Source of the DNA: JACKDW01 sp964621785
GTDB lineage: Bacteria > Myxococcota_A > Polyangia > Nannocystales > Nannocystaceae
Assembly: GCA_964621785.1 (NCBI GenBank)
Contig: CAZUPD010000030.1
Location: 1 to 64,000, forward strand
DNA length: 64,000 nt
Direction: 5' to 3'
Both the position numbers and the translations under genes were made by a program. Under the pieces are notes generated by a model. The model worked only from the letters and a program-made list of their open reading frames with translations, did not search any database and was not told the DNA's origin. Positions 37,325 through 45,847 of the stretch are shown here, piece after piece; within the stretch, counting starts at the first letter, position 1, and every line of letters starts with the position of its first letter.

Positions 37325-38929
37325 TTACTTGACCAGTGCGTGGAGCACATCCATTGCATTGGACAGCTCTGGATCCTCGGGCAACACCTCGAGTGCTGCG
37401 CCCACCTGGTCGAGTGCTTGGTGGCGTGCGTACTCGCGTTGCTCGATGGTCCACTGCCACGGATCGGACCACAGTTGCAGGGTCTGGGCATAGGCCAGCA
37501 CTGCGGTCGCCTTTGCTGTCTGGTCGGAGGCTTGCTCGATCAACGCCGCCACCTCGGCCGTCACCTCGGTCGACTTCTCCACCTGACTGATGGGGTCGCG
37601 GTAATCGACGCGCACCCGAATTTCAGCACTCACCGGAAGTTGTCCTGAAGAACATGTCGTCAACTCGCGGCGCACGACCAGCGTATCGTTGGGCGCCAGT
37701 GACTGCCCTGCTTCGCTGGATTCGTCGATCTCGGCTGCGTCCGAGCTCCCGTTCAGGCGCAGGCTCGGGGGAAGTTCGACCGTGATGCGGACGTCCTCCG
37801 CCGCGGTGTCGAACGTATTCACGAAGTTGGCGTCAAACACCCTCCACGCCTCGTCGGCATCGCCGACAAACATCGACGCACCTGCGCCTGTATCGCAGAC
37901 ATCTCGCAGGGCACGGTCGTCAAACGAGCTCGCCTCGCCCACCCCGACACCCATCAGTTGCACACTCCCCGCCTGTTGTTCGACGAGCACGGCAGCGGTC
38001 TCATCCGGCGCCGTCTGGCCGTCGGAGAACAGCACCAGGTGATTTGCTTCGACTCCATTGCTCTGCCCGAGCAGCTCGTAGGCCTGGCTCAACCCCCCCA
38101 CTAGATCGGAGCTCCCATCGGCGACGAGTCCATCGATCACATCGAGAACAACCGGGTCATTGGCCTGGTCGACGAGATGTCCGGCGAGTAGCGGCAGTCC
38201 CGTACTCCATTGCACGATCGACACCGTATCGCCTGCCCGCAGATTTTTGGCGATCGCGCGGCAAGACTCTTGCATCAGCAATAAAGGTGTGCCGGCCATC
38301 GACTCCGAAGTATCGAGGACCAACGCGACATGAAGCGGCGGGCGCTCGGCATTGCTCCGCTGCTCACTCGACACATTAATTTGCAGATGCAACTTATTGG
38401 CATTCGCCGGGTCGACCACAAGCTCGGGCACAAGGGCGAGTTCACCGGGAACGGCTTCGGGATAGTCAAACGAGTAATAGTTGAGAAACTCCCACGGCCG
38501 GACGCTGACATCCATCAACGTACCGCCCTCGTTGAGGACCACAGCGCGGGCATGGGCCGGCGACGACTGACCTTCGCTATCCGGTACCGGAATCTCGACC
38601 TCAACGGACTCGTCGCCACAGGCAGATTCACCGATTCCCACGTCGAGCGCAGGCGGCAGATCGGGCTCGCCGCCTGTCCCTCCGTCGTCGGTATCGCTAT
38701 CGGTGTCGGTCCCTTCCGGATCGTAGCCCGTCTCGGTTCCATCGTCAGTCCCCTCACCGCCCCCCGTCGCCGGGCCAGAATCACCTGTGCCCGTGCCCGT
38801 GCCCGTACCGAAGTCCATTGTGTGTTCGGCGTCGAGCTGGGACGAACAACCCGTTCCCCCGCTGAGCATCGCCATGGCGAGAAGGCCAGGTAGAAACAGG
38901 CTGCTTCGGAGTCGGTTTGGTCGGGACAT
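37325..38929 (-). CDS. VWA-domain lipoprotein
   Basis: 534 residues from the ATG at 38929, which immediately precedes a signal peptide with lipobox (MLSGGTGC). A low-complexity Gly/Thr/Asp-rich linker (~35-85) follows. The von Willebrand factor A domain (~215-390) carries the MIDAS motif DTSESM, a Thr/Asp region (GSSDLVGGL) and LFSDGQT, so divalent-metal ligand binding is expected. A beta-rich region (~395-480) and a helical C-terminus follow. Bacterial relatives include YfbK-like proteins of unknown function. A good -24/-12 element lies 44 bp upstream of the ATG, suggesting sigma-54 control. Confidence 0.88.
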   Translation of the reverse strand: MSRPNRLRSSLFLPGLLAMAMLSGGTGCSSQLDAEHTMDFGTGTGTGTGDSGPATGGGEGTDDGTETGYDPEGTDTDSDTDDGGTGGEPDLPPALDVGIGESACGDESVEVEIPVPDSEGQSSPAHARAVVLNEGGTLMDVSVRPWEFLNYYSFDYPEAVPGELALVPELVVDPANANKLHLQINVSSEQRSNAERPPLHVALVLDTSESMAGTPLLLMQESCRAIAKNLRAGDTVSIVQWSTGLPLLAGHLVDQANDPVVLDVIDGLVADGSSDLVGGLSQAYELLGQSNGVEANHLVLFSDGQTAPDETAAVLVEQQAGSVQLMGVGVGEASSFDDRALRDVCDTGAGASMFVGDADEAWRVFDANFVNTFDTAAEDVRITVELPPSLRLNGSSDAAEIDESSEAGQSLAPNDTLVVRRELTTCSSGQLPVSAEIRVRVDYRDPISQVEKSTEVTAEVAALIEQASDQTAKATAVLAYAQTLQLWSDPWQWTIEQREYARHQALDQVGAALEVLPEDPELSNAMDVLHALVK

Positions 38930-39271
38930 AACGTTCACAAACGCAATCCACAGGACGCGTCGTCCCAAATACTTGCGAATGCCGTGCCATCTATCTGGGA
39001 CCCCGTCTTTCACAGGTTGATATGGGTCAAAAACCCGATTCTGAACGGAATTCACCCGTATGTTCCGGCGCAAGTGCGATCGAAACGGCGATGGCACACG
39101 AGCCATCACGACATTCGTGTCGTGCAGTAACCTGTTTGCTCTGTGATCGGTGTGGCTCGCCGATTGTGGAGGGCCCCTTCTCTTGTAGGGGACCGCCTCC
39201 ACTGTCGCCCGTTCATCCATGACTGCAGGCATGACGTTCGGGCAAAAACCTTCTAAGATGTAACTACATAT
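38930..39271. other. Leader/intergenic region upstream of the VWA gene
   Basis: Contains the -24/-12-like element (38974-38990) and, near the end of the kinase gene, one TGYANNTRCA copy (TGTAACTACA, 39259-39268). The VWA frame stays open upstream to 39232, but this part resembles nothing and has no signal peptide; I treat it as non-coding. Confidence 0.5.
38974..38990 (-). promoter_or_regulatory. sigma-54 (-24/-12) promoter-like element
   Basis: On the minus strand ATGGCACGGCATTCGCA fits YTGGCACGRNNNTTGCW at 15 of 17 positions, with invariant GG and GC spaced correctly. It lies 44 bp upstream of the VWA start codon, a normal distance. Confidence 0.55.
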
Positions 39272-42235
39272 TTACTGTCGAGCTCCGCGGTCGCTCCCGG
39301 CGGGGACACGATCGTCGATCCATCCATCGATCCTCTCGATCGACTCTCGATCTTTGGGCACCACCTGGGCGTAGGCATCGCGGGCGCGCTTGGCCAAGGC
39401 GATCGCGTTTTGCTGGCGTTGCTCCGCATCGGGAGCCCCGCGTCGGGTCGCCATCTCCCACGTGATCTGGGCCAGCTCAAACCTCGCCTCGGCCTGCAGT
39501 GCCGGGTCGATTTGTTTGGTCTCGCGGATCTCGAGGGCGCGCTTACAACTGTCGAACGCCGCCTGGTACTGCCCGCGGCGGGCCAGCACCCGACACAGTC
39601 CGAGCAGGGGGTACGTCAACTGGGGGTGGTGCTCGCCCTGGGCCTTTTCCCAAATCGTCAGCGCGCGGCGAAACAGCTGCGACGCCTTGCGCCAGCGTCC
39701 GCGGTGTTCATAGGCCACCCCGAGTCCGTACAGCGGCCGGGCCATATCCGGGTGTTCCTCCTCGACTGTCCCTTTGAGCAGCTTGAGCACGCGTTCGAAG
39801 TAGGTCATTGCCGTCTTGTAGTCCTCGCGACGGATAGCGATGCTTCCGAGGCTCGTCAACGGAGTCGCGAGATCGGGATGGAAGTTGCCGAGGTTGTCTT
39901 CGATGATCTTGAGAGCGCGTTCGAAATGGAGGTTGGCCTCGTCGTGGTTGCCGAGATTTTCGAGGGCGCTACCGCGGTCGAGCAGGAAGTTGGCCACCAG
40001 TGGATGGTTGCCATCGGGAAACAGCTCTTCCCCCAATTGGACTGCCTGTTGATGGCGATCGGCAGCCGCCTGGTAGTCCCCCTTGCTCGCGTAGACCCGT
40101 CCGAGACTATTGAGGGCTTCGGCCTTGCGCAGGCTGTTATCTCCCAAACGAATCAGGGCAGCAGCCAGCCGACCTTCGAGGGAAATCGCTTCGCCATGGC
40201 GGGCCAGTCGATCGCCGACAACTCCGACCTGGAGCGTCAATGCGCGGACGGCCTCCTCGTCGTGGCGACTGGCCTCCGCGGCAAAGATCGCCCGGCGCAG
40301 GCTCTGCTCTGCTTCATTGTACATACCAGATTCTTCTTCGAGCGCGCCGCGGACCCGCCAGGCCTCTGCCCGCAGCGGCATGTAATCGAGTTGTTCTGCC
40401 TCCTCAGACAGCTCGACGGCTTTGTTGAGCCCGGTTCGGTACTGACCTGCCCACAACGACACCTCGACCTCGCTCAGTTGCTTGCGCAACTCTTCGACCA
40501 ACCGCCTTTGCGCCGGATCGGACGGCGGGGCAGCGCCGGCCACGTAGTAGTCGGGATCGGAGCACATCGACACCACGGGCAGGGTCCGGGCGGCAGACAC
40601 CGCCTTGTCGATCAGCTGGGGACGGTCGCCCTCGCTGGCGAACAACTCCGACAGCGCGCGCAGGCCGTTGAGCTGTTTGTCGAAGCACAAGCTGCGTTGG
40701 TCGAACACCTGTTCACTCTGTGTATGTTCAATGTGTGTCGCGGCACAGGATTCATTGCGCAGAGAGGCCCACTGTTCGGTGTAGCGATCGAGGGTTTTCT
40801 CGACCCGACGCCACGTGTCCTGGGCGTAGGGAACCCCCGAGGCTAAAAACCGGGCGCGGATCGTCTGCTTGCGATCGGGGTCCCAGATCCCGACCAACAG
40901 GCGATTGGCCGAGGTACAAAGTTCCAGCTTTTCGGCTTGGGCCCGCTCGTAGCCAGCTGTGAGCGCCCGGTTGTAGCCCAGGCCTGCGACCGCCAACACG
41001 GCCACAACTCCCACCGCCAACAATACCTTGCGGCGCGAGCGTTGGCGCGTTGCATCGGTATCATTGGACAGGTCAGCGAGTAGGGCATCCATCGACGGAT
41101 AGCGCTCGCCCGGGTGCAGACTCAATCCACGCAACACCACCCGGCGCAACCACTGCGGGACATCGGTCCCCGGCGGTTCCTCGTCGACCAACCCCCCGAC
41201 CACCTGCTTGCGCACCTCCGACACGGTCTCCCCCTTGAACGGACGTTCCCCGTAGAGACCCTCGTACAGGGCGACACAAAAGCTGAACTGGTCGGTCCGG
41301 GTATCGATCTTGCGTTTGGTGTATTGCTCGGGGGCCATGTAAGCTGGCGTTCCGGTCATGCCCCCTGTGCGGGTGATCCGGAGCCCCAGGATACTGCGCG
41401 ACGCCATTTTAATTGCATCTGCAAATGTATCGGGACGATTGATCATCCGCGCCCCCGATGTCTCTGACGTCTCTGCCCGCGCGAGACCAAAGTCGACCAC
41501 CCGCACCCGACCGTCCCGCCCGATCAACACATTGTCGGGCTTGAAGTCGCGGTGAATGATGCCCGCGCGATGGGCCGCCGCCAGCCCGCGACCGGCCTGC
41601 GTGAAGATGTCGAGCACCTCCCGCCACGACCGCGGATTGTCGACCGACTCCTCCACCGACGCCACCGGATGCACCGCCATCCACTTGGTCAGGGTCAGCC
41701 CCTTGACGAATTCCATGGCGATAAACACCTGGTCGTCGAGTGTCCCGACCTCGTAGATGGCGACGACATTCGGGTGCGACAACTTCGCCATCGCCTGGGC
41801 CTCTCGCCGGAGACGCGTCTGGGCGGCATCGCGTTTGCGGGCATCTTTATGGCGGGCGCGAAGCAGTTTGAGGGCCACTCGGCGATCGAGGTTGGGATCG
41901 TAGGCAGCGTAGACAACGCCCATTCCGCCGGAACCGAGGCGCTTGAGCACGGTAAAGCGCCCGATCTGGCGCGGGTCGACGATCGGAGCCGAGGCCTCGC
42001 GTCCCCGCAGCGACACCGGGACATCGCCGAGGCCCGTGCTGAGCATCGGCGTATTGATCAACTCGGAATCGTCGATCGCCGGCGTTGGGAATTGCGAGCG
42101 GTCGGCGGTGATCGCCGGCGGACGCCCTTGGGACCGCGGCCGCGAAGGCGGTGCGGGCGTGTGCGGCGTCTGGGGCCCATGACCCGAGTCGGACACAGAC
42201 GCGAGGATAGCACGACCGAACCGCGCAGTGCCCAT
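39272..42235 (-). CDS. Ser/Thr protein kinase receptor with membrane segment and TPR domain
   Basis: 987 residues. A disordered N-terminus (~85 residues) precedes the kinase (~92-375): GSGGMGVVYAA, ALKLL, HRDFKPDN, VDFGLAR and GTPAYMAPEQY. A membrane segment lies at ~400-418 (VLLAVGVVAVLAVAGLGY). The exterior holds at least six TPRs (LGRVYASKGDYQAA, LENLGNHDEANLHFERAL, LGSIAIRREDYKTAM, LGVAYEHRGRWRKA). The layout, including QWLRRVVLRGLSLHPGERY after the kinase and Cys-containing stretches outside, parallels the 16040-18943 kinase; they are clear paralogues. A conserved function as envelope sensors is inferred. Confidence 0.93.
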   Translation of the reverse strand: MGTARFGRAILASVSDSGHGPQTPHTPAPPSRPRSQGRPPAITADRSQFPTPAIDDSELINTPMLSTGLGDVPVSLRGREASAPIVDPRQIGRFTVLKRLGSGGMGVVYAAYDPNLDRRVALKLLRARHKDARKRDAAQTRLRREAQAMAKLSHPNVVAIYEVGTLDDQVFIAMEFVKGLTLTKWMAVHPVASVEESVDNPRSWREVLDIFTQAGRGLAAAHRAGIIHRDFKPDNVLIGRDGRVRVVDFGLARAETSETSGARMINRPDTFADAIKMASRSILGLRITRTGGMTGTPAYMAPEQYTKRKIDTRTDQFSFCVALYEGLYGERPFKGETVSEVRKQVVGGLVDEEPPGTDVPQWLRRVVLRGLSLHPGERYPSMDALLADLSNDTDATRQRSRRKVLLAVGVVAVLAVAGLGYNRALTAGYERAQAEKLELCTSANRLLVGIWDPDRKQTIRARFLASGVPYAQDTWRRVEKTLDRYTEQWASLRNESCAATHIEHTQSEQVFDQRSLCFDKQLNGLRALSELFASEGDRPQLIDKAVSAARTLPVVSMCSDPDYYVAGAAPPSDPAQRRLVEELRKQLSEVEVSLWAGQYRTGLNKAVELSEEAEQLDYMPLRAEAWRVRGALEEESGMYNEAEQSLRRAIFAAEASRHDEEAVRALTLQVGVVGDRLARHGEAISLEGRLAAALIRLGDNSLRKAEALNSLGRVYASKGDYQAAADRHQQAVQLGEELFPDGNHPLVANFLLDRGSALENLGNHDEANLHFERALKIIEDNLGNFHPDLATPLTSLGSIAIRREDYKTAMTYFERVLKLLKGTVEEEHPDMARPLYGLGVAYEHRGRWRKASQLFRRALTIWEKAQGEHHPQLTYPLLGLCRVLARRGQYQAAFDSCKRALEIRETKQIDPALQAEARFELAQITWEMATRRGAPDAEQRQQNAIALAKRARDAYAQVVPKDRESIERIDGWIDDRVPAGSDRGARQ

Positions 42236-42524
42236 CGCTCACCAGTAAACAGCCTACCGTCGAGGCTGCCAAAGCGACGGACCCGCGCCGGTTCGCCGTC
42301 CGCCACGGGTCGAGACGTCCCGACGCACGCCACGCATCGCGAACCGGACCGGCCACCACCCCGGACCTGTCACTCGAACCAGATTTTCAAAAAAAGTGTA
42401 TCGTCACTGATTCTAGCCTCGCATGGGTAACGTACCACATCACCCGAAGAGCACGGGGTTCGGGGGTGCACAACATTTTTATATGTATTCACATCAAAAT
42501 CCCGAACTCGAAACCGCTGTCGCC

Positions 42525-43685
42525 TCAGTTCACCGGCACGAGCTTGACCCAAATCACGCTATCGCTCTCGCCTTCCATCGAACTGTCGAGCACGACCTCG
42601 ACATCGCCCGCCAGTGCTTTGGTCCCCCAGACATCGGTTGTGTAGCCCTGGTCATCGCGTTGGTTGATACGCTTGGACTGGCCATCGACGACAAATAGGG
42701 CACCGAGGGGATTGCGATTTTCGGTGTGCCGCGAACGTAACTGGACCTCGTAGGTCGCCGGTGCGAGCTCGGGAAACGCAAATATCGCCTTGCCGCGACG
42801 GGTCCCATCGGGGTCGTACAGGTCGTCGCAATCGCTGTCGAGGTGCTCATCGCCATAGGCGGTAAATGCATAGTCATTGCACCGGAGCACCCAGTTGTGG
42901 CGCATTTGGTAGCTCGCATCCTGGTACCACACCGTGCGTTCGAGCGGAGCGGGCGGCGGTGGCTCGGGGCAGTCGTCGACCGCTGCCAAGACCTCGATCT
43001 GCACGTTGCCGATGAAGTAATAGGTCCCCGAATCGAGTGAGCCCGCACCGAAGCGGACGATATTTTGCCCCGCGACGGTGTCCCCGGTGATCTCGACCGT
43101 CCCGCTGCCGTCCTGGTTGTCCCAACCAGCATCGGCAGGCAGGTCGTAGGCCGCGTTGCCATTGACGGTGATCACCCCCTCCTCGCCCGGGTGATCGGCA
43201 TCGTGGCTATCAAACTTCAGGGTCGCCGAGACGACAACTTCGGGGGCGGGCAAACCCGTGATGGTGAAGGCGAGGGTCTCCGGCGAACCTTTTGGTACAT
43301 CGAGCGGTTGCAGCCCCTGACCGAAGGTCAAGGATGTATATCCACATACCTGCGGATCAAGGGCGGTGGTTTGCGCACCCGAATCCTCGGTGGTCGCCTG
43401 TGTATCCGTGGTGGTCGTCTGCGAGTCGGTCGGATCGGTCGACCCCGTCGGATCGGTTGGGTCGGTTGGGTCCCCCTCCCCCGAGCTCATCACCTCGCTG
43501 TCCCCCGCAGTTGACTCGCTCTCCGATTCGCTCGCTCCTGTAGCGAATGTTTCACCCGTCATCGACGTGGGCGAGAAGCTGGTGATGCCCGCGGTCGACC
43601 GCGACTCGCCGCCACAACCCACGGCGATGACAACGAGACTCAACCACCATTTGCCACCGCGACAGTGCACTTCCTTGGCCGTCAT
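42525..43685 (-). CDS. Lipoprotein with Asp/Thr/Ser linker and C-terminal beta domain
   Basis: 386 residues with a signal peptide and lipobox (VVIAVGC, Cys ~24). Residues ~30-110 are Ser/Thr/Asp/Glu-rich with a PTDPTDPT repeat. A first beta domain (~115-230) resembles a jelly-roll (VSATLKFDSHDADHPG, GNAAYDLP). The C-terminal ~130 residues (TYEVQLRSRHTENRNPL, INQRDDQGYTTDVWG) recall golvesin-type or carbohydrate-binding modules, a tentative comparison. It is likely exposed on the cell surface. Divergent from the small lipoprotein gene at 43859. Confidence 0.78.
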   Translation of the reverse strand: MTAKEVHCRGGKWWLSLVVIAVGCGGESRSTAGITSFSPTSMTGETFATGASESESESTAGDSEVMSSGEGDPTDPTDPTGSTDPTDSQTTTTDTQATTEDSGAQTTALDPQVCGYTSLTFGQGLQPLDVPKGSPETLAFTITGLPAPEVVVSATLKFDSHDADHPGEEGVITVNGNAAYDLPADAGWDNQDGSGTVEITGDTVAGQNIVRFGAGSLDSGTYYFIGNVQIEVLAAVDDCPEPPPPAPLERTVWYQDASYQMRHNWVLRCNDYAFTAYGDEHLDSDCDDLYDPDGTRRGKAIFAFPELAPATYEVQLRSRHTENRNPLGALFVVDGQSKRINQRDDQGYTTDVWGTKALAGDVEVVLDSSMEGESDSVIWVKLVPVN

Positions 43686-43830
43686 TGGCGATGTATAGAC
43701 ATATTTTGGTCATACAAACAACTCGCCACTTGTGGTGATTCTCGCGCCGAGAAATCCGGCGTGCTCCGGACATTGCGTGCACCTGCCACATACGAGGGCG
43801 TGGAGCATGGAATCTGTAGCGCTAGCGCAC

Positions 43831-43847
43831 TTGGCACCGGCTGTGAT
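43831..43847 (+). promoter_or_regulatory. sigma-54 (-24/-12)-like element
   Basis: TTGGCACCGGCTGTGAT shares the -24 half exactly (TTGGCAC) and the G of the -12 half at the right distance (about 14 of 17 matches; the GC of -12 is GA). It lies 11 bp before a GTG start, the same placement as the element before the ADYC gene. Confidence 0.35.
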
Positions 43848-43858
43848 ACACCCTTTCC

Positions 43859-44308
43859 GTGGCCCGCATTTGCTGTTTTCTCGCCTGTCTCGCTGTTTCC
43901 TGTGCCGGCAATGCCCCCACTGCGGACGAGCCGCAAAAGCATGCACCTGCAAGCGTAGACCAATCCAAACACGTTGTTTTGGACGACCAACAACAAAAAC
44001 CACAGACGCAAACGCCAACTCCGCCTGCCGCACCACCGGCGGGAGACCATGCGGACGAGCGTGCGGACTTTGAGATGCTGTGCAAAGCACTCAACCACGA
44101 CTACATCGACGGCACACTCACCGACTACTACGGTCGCGTGTCGCCAACGACGGAGCGTGGTCGATTGGCCCGCGAGGTGGGCAATGCATCGGTCACCCCG
44201 GGGCGAGATTTGATCCGGGCATTCACCGACCTCCTCGGTCCGGACCACGTTCCGGGCCCCCACTGCCGCGAGTTGGTCGAGCAAATCGACGAGCTCGAAG
44301 AGCCCTAG
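43859..44308 (+). CDS. Small lipoprotein
   Basis: 149 residues from a GTG. A very short signal peptide ends in a lipobox (LAVSC, Cys ~15). A Gln/Pro/Thr-rich linker (~20-65) leads to a compact helical domain of ~80 residues (ERADFEMLCKALNHDYIDG, LIRAFTDLLGPDHVPGPHCRELVEQ). Two cysteines in the domain may pair. I recognise no family. It has its own -24/-12-like element and no close co-directional neighbour. Confidence 0.7.
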   Translation: MARICCFLACLAVSCAGNAPTADEPQKHAPASVDQSKHVVLDDQQQKPQTQTPTPPAAPPAGDHADERADFEMLCKALNHDYIDGTLTDYYGRVSPTTERGRLAREVGNASVTPGRDLIRAFTDLLGPDHVPGPHCRELVEQIDELEEP

Positions 44309-44743
44309 CACAACGGGCTAGCGCGCACCACGAAGCATCAAGATCCCGAGCGGCCCCCACGGCCGTTCGCGTGCCGCGAACCCAATCGTTTTGAGGGTTT
44401 CAACACGGAACGAACGCCAGAGCAGTCATAATACGCACCTTATTAGTGTATAAACATGTTTTATTCCCCATCGCGGCCACGACAGCGCCAGACCGCTCCG
44501 CCTGCCCAGGCTCCAGATTCTTTTCGCGCTTTTTGGTCCTACCGGGGCACGGGCCTCGCACCAACCTTTGGCGACGACGTCCAAAACACCGGATCCGCAG
44601 ACGAGACTTCGACTCGAAGGGGTCTCAATGGTTCCGCACGTTTACAAATCGAGAGCCGTGACCATGAGCGGGTTTGGGAGGCCGCCGCCACGAAGCTTGC
44701 TGGCAATCTGGGGTCCGTTCGGGATAGAACGAATTGAGCTCCT
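44309..44743 (+). other. Intergenic region before the DT-linker lipoprotein
   Basis: Contains an AT-rich patch (ataatacgcaccttattagt and tataaacatgttttatt, 44429-44466) that could be a promoter. A 93-codon frame at 44456-44737 has no signal peptide or family features and is not called. No RNA gene is seen. Confidence 0.4.
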
Positions 44744-45829
44744 ATGCGCGTACCCGTTGCCCTCGCTTCGCTCGCCCTCCTTGCCGGCCTTACGTGCGGC
44801 TGCAGCAAGTCGAACTTGATCGAACTGCGCCTGTCGCCGTGCGAGTTTTCGGATCCAGAGATTGCCAGCGTGACCCTGGTCATCGCGGCCTACAACCAGG
44901 ACGGCGAGTCTATCGGCGGGGTGATCACCAAGGACTTTGCGATCACCGACCAATCCGTGTTCGAGGATGGCTATGCAACGGTTGGCTACCGCCGCCCGCC
45001 CGGAGCGGATTCGGCGGATATTGAGGTGGTGTGGGTCGCCGCCTCGGGAGCTCAAAAACAACAGGTCTACTCGGATCTCACCCTTCCCGACCCCGGTGAC
45101 TCGCTGCCGCTGGCGAATCCTACGTGTAGCGATCTCGAGGGTACCGAGACAGACACCGATACCGATTCCGAGACCACCGACGGGACCGCGACCGACTCGG
45201 AGACAACCGACGCCGATACCGATTCCGAGACGACGGACTCGGAGACCGACACCGACTCCGAAACGACTGAGACCGAAACAACCGATACCGAAACCACCGA
45301 TTCCGAGACGACCGAAACGCAGACCGATACCGACACGGACACGGACACCGACACAGACACCGACACAGACACCGACACAGACACCGGCGACCCCGAAGAC
45401 GTGGCCCCGGTCGTGGGTGCTCCTTGCGATCCCATGGGAACCTACGGCACCGACAAGTTCTGCTACACCGCAGCGCCCGGCGAAATCGGCCAGATTCTTC
45501 GCTGCGAGGCATCCAACGACGAACATGTCTACGTCGACTACAATCAGGACTGCGAGGACCCATGCGACCTTGCGACGTTTGAGTATCTCAGTTTTCCGGT
45601 ATTCGCCGGGTGCAGCGGCAACGGCACGGGCGAAAATTATGATTGCCTATGCAAGGAAGGCAGCCAAAACCAGCCGGACTGTGTCGAGAGCCAAACGGGA
45701 TGCCCCGGCGGTACCCTACTCCTGTGTGTCGAAGGTGTGCTCCACGAGTCGAACTGTACGTTTGATGCTTGCCTCGACGAGGCCGAAGGTCCGATCTGTG
45801 GACCCAACGCCGATCCGCCGTTCCCCTGA
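44744..45829 (+). CDS. Lipoprotein with long Asp/Thr/Glu linker and Cys-rich domain
   Basis: 361 residues. Signal peptide with lipobox (LLAGLTCGC, Cys ~20). The N-terminal domain (~22-125) looks like a small beta-sandwich (IASVTLVIAAYNQDG, ADIEVVWVAAS). Residues ~128-220 are almost only Asp, Thr, Glu and Ser (TDTDTD, SETTDSET), a spacer type seen in several proteins here. The C-terminal ~140 residues contain about a dozen cysteines (CEDPCDLA, CSGNGTGENYDCLC, CVESQTGCPGG). Surface display with a disulfide-rich head is likely. It converges with the kinase gene, with only 18 bp between stops. Confidence 0.82.
   Translation: MRVPVALASLALLAGLTCGCSKSNLIELRLSPCEFSDPEIASVTLVIAAYNQDGESIGGVITKDFAITDQSVFEDGYATVGYRRPPGADSADIEVVWVAASGAQKQQVYSDLTLPDPGDSLPLANPTCSDLEGTETDTDTDSETTDGTATDSETTDADTDSETTDSETDTDSETTETETTDTETTDSETTETQTDTDTDTDTDTDTDTDTDTDTGDPEDVAPVVGAPCDPMGTYGTDKFCYTAAPGEIGQILRCEASNDEHVYVDYNQDCEDPCDLATFEYLSFPVFAGCSGNGTGENYDCLCKEGSQNQPDCVESQTGCPGGTLLLCVEGVLHESNCTFDACLDEAEGPICGPNADPPFP
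45148..45390 (+). repeat. 6-bp periodic coding repeat (Asp-Thr / Glu-Thr)
   Basis: Units GACACN and GAGACN/GAAACN are repeated about 40 times; the 3' third (45331-45390) is an almost pure GACACC/GACACA array. Confidence 0.92.
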
Positions 45830-45847
45830 AACCCCGTGTACTTACAT

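Noticed and set aside
44456..44737. 93-codon frame upstream of the DT-linker lipoprotein
   Set aside because: Low-complexity composition, no ribosome site and no recognisable feature.
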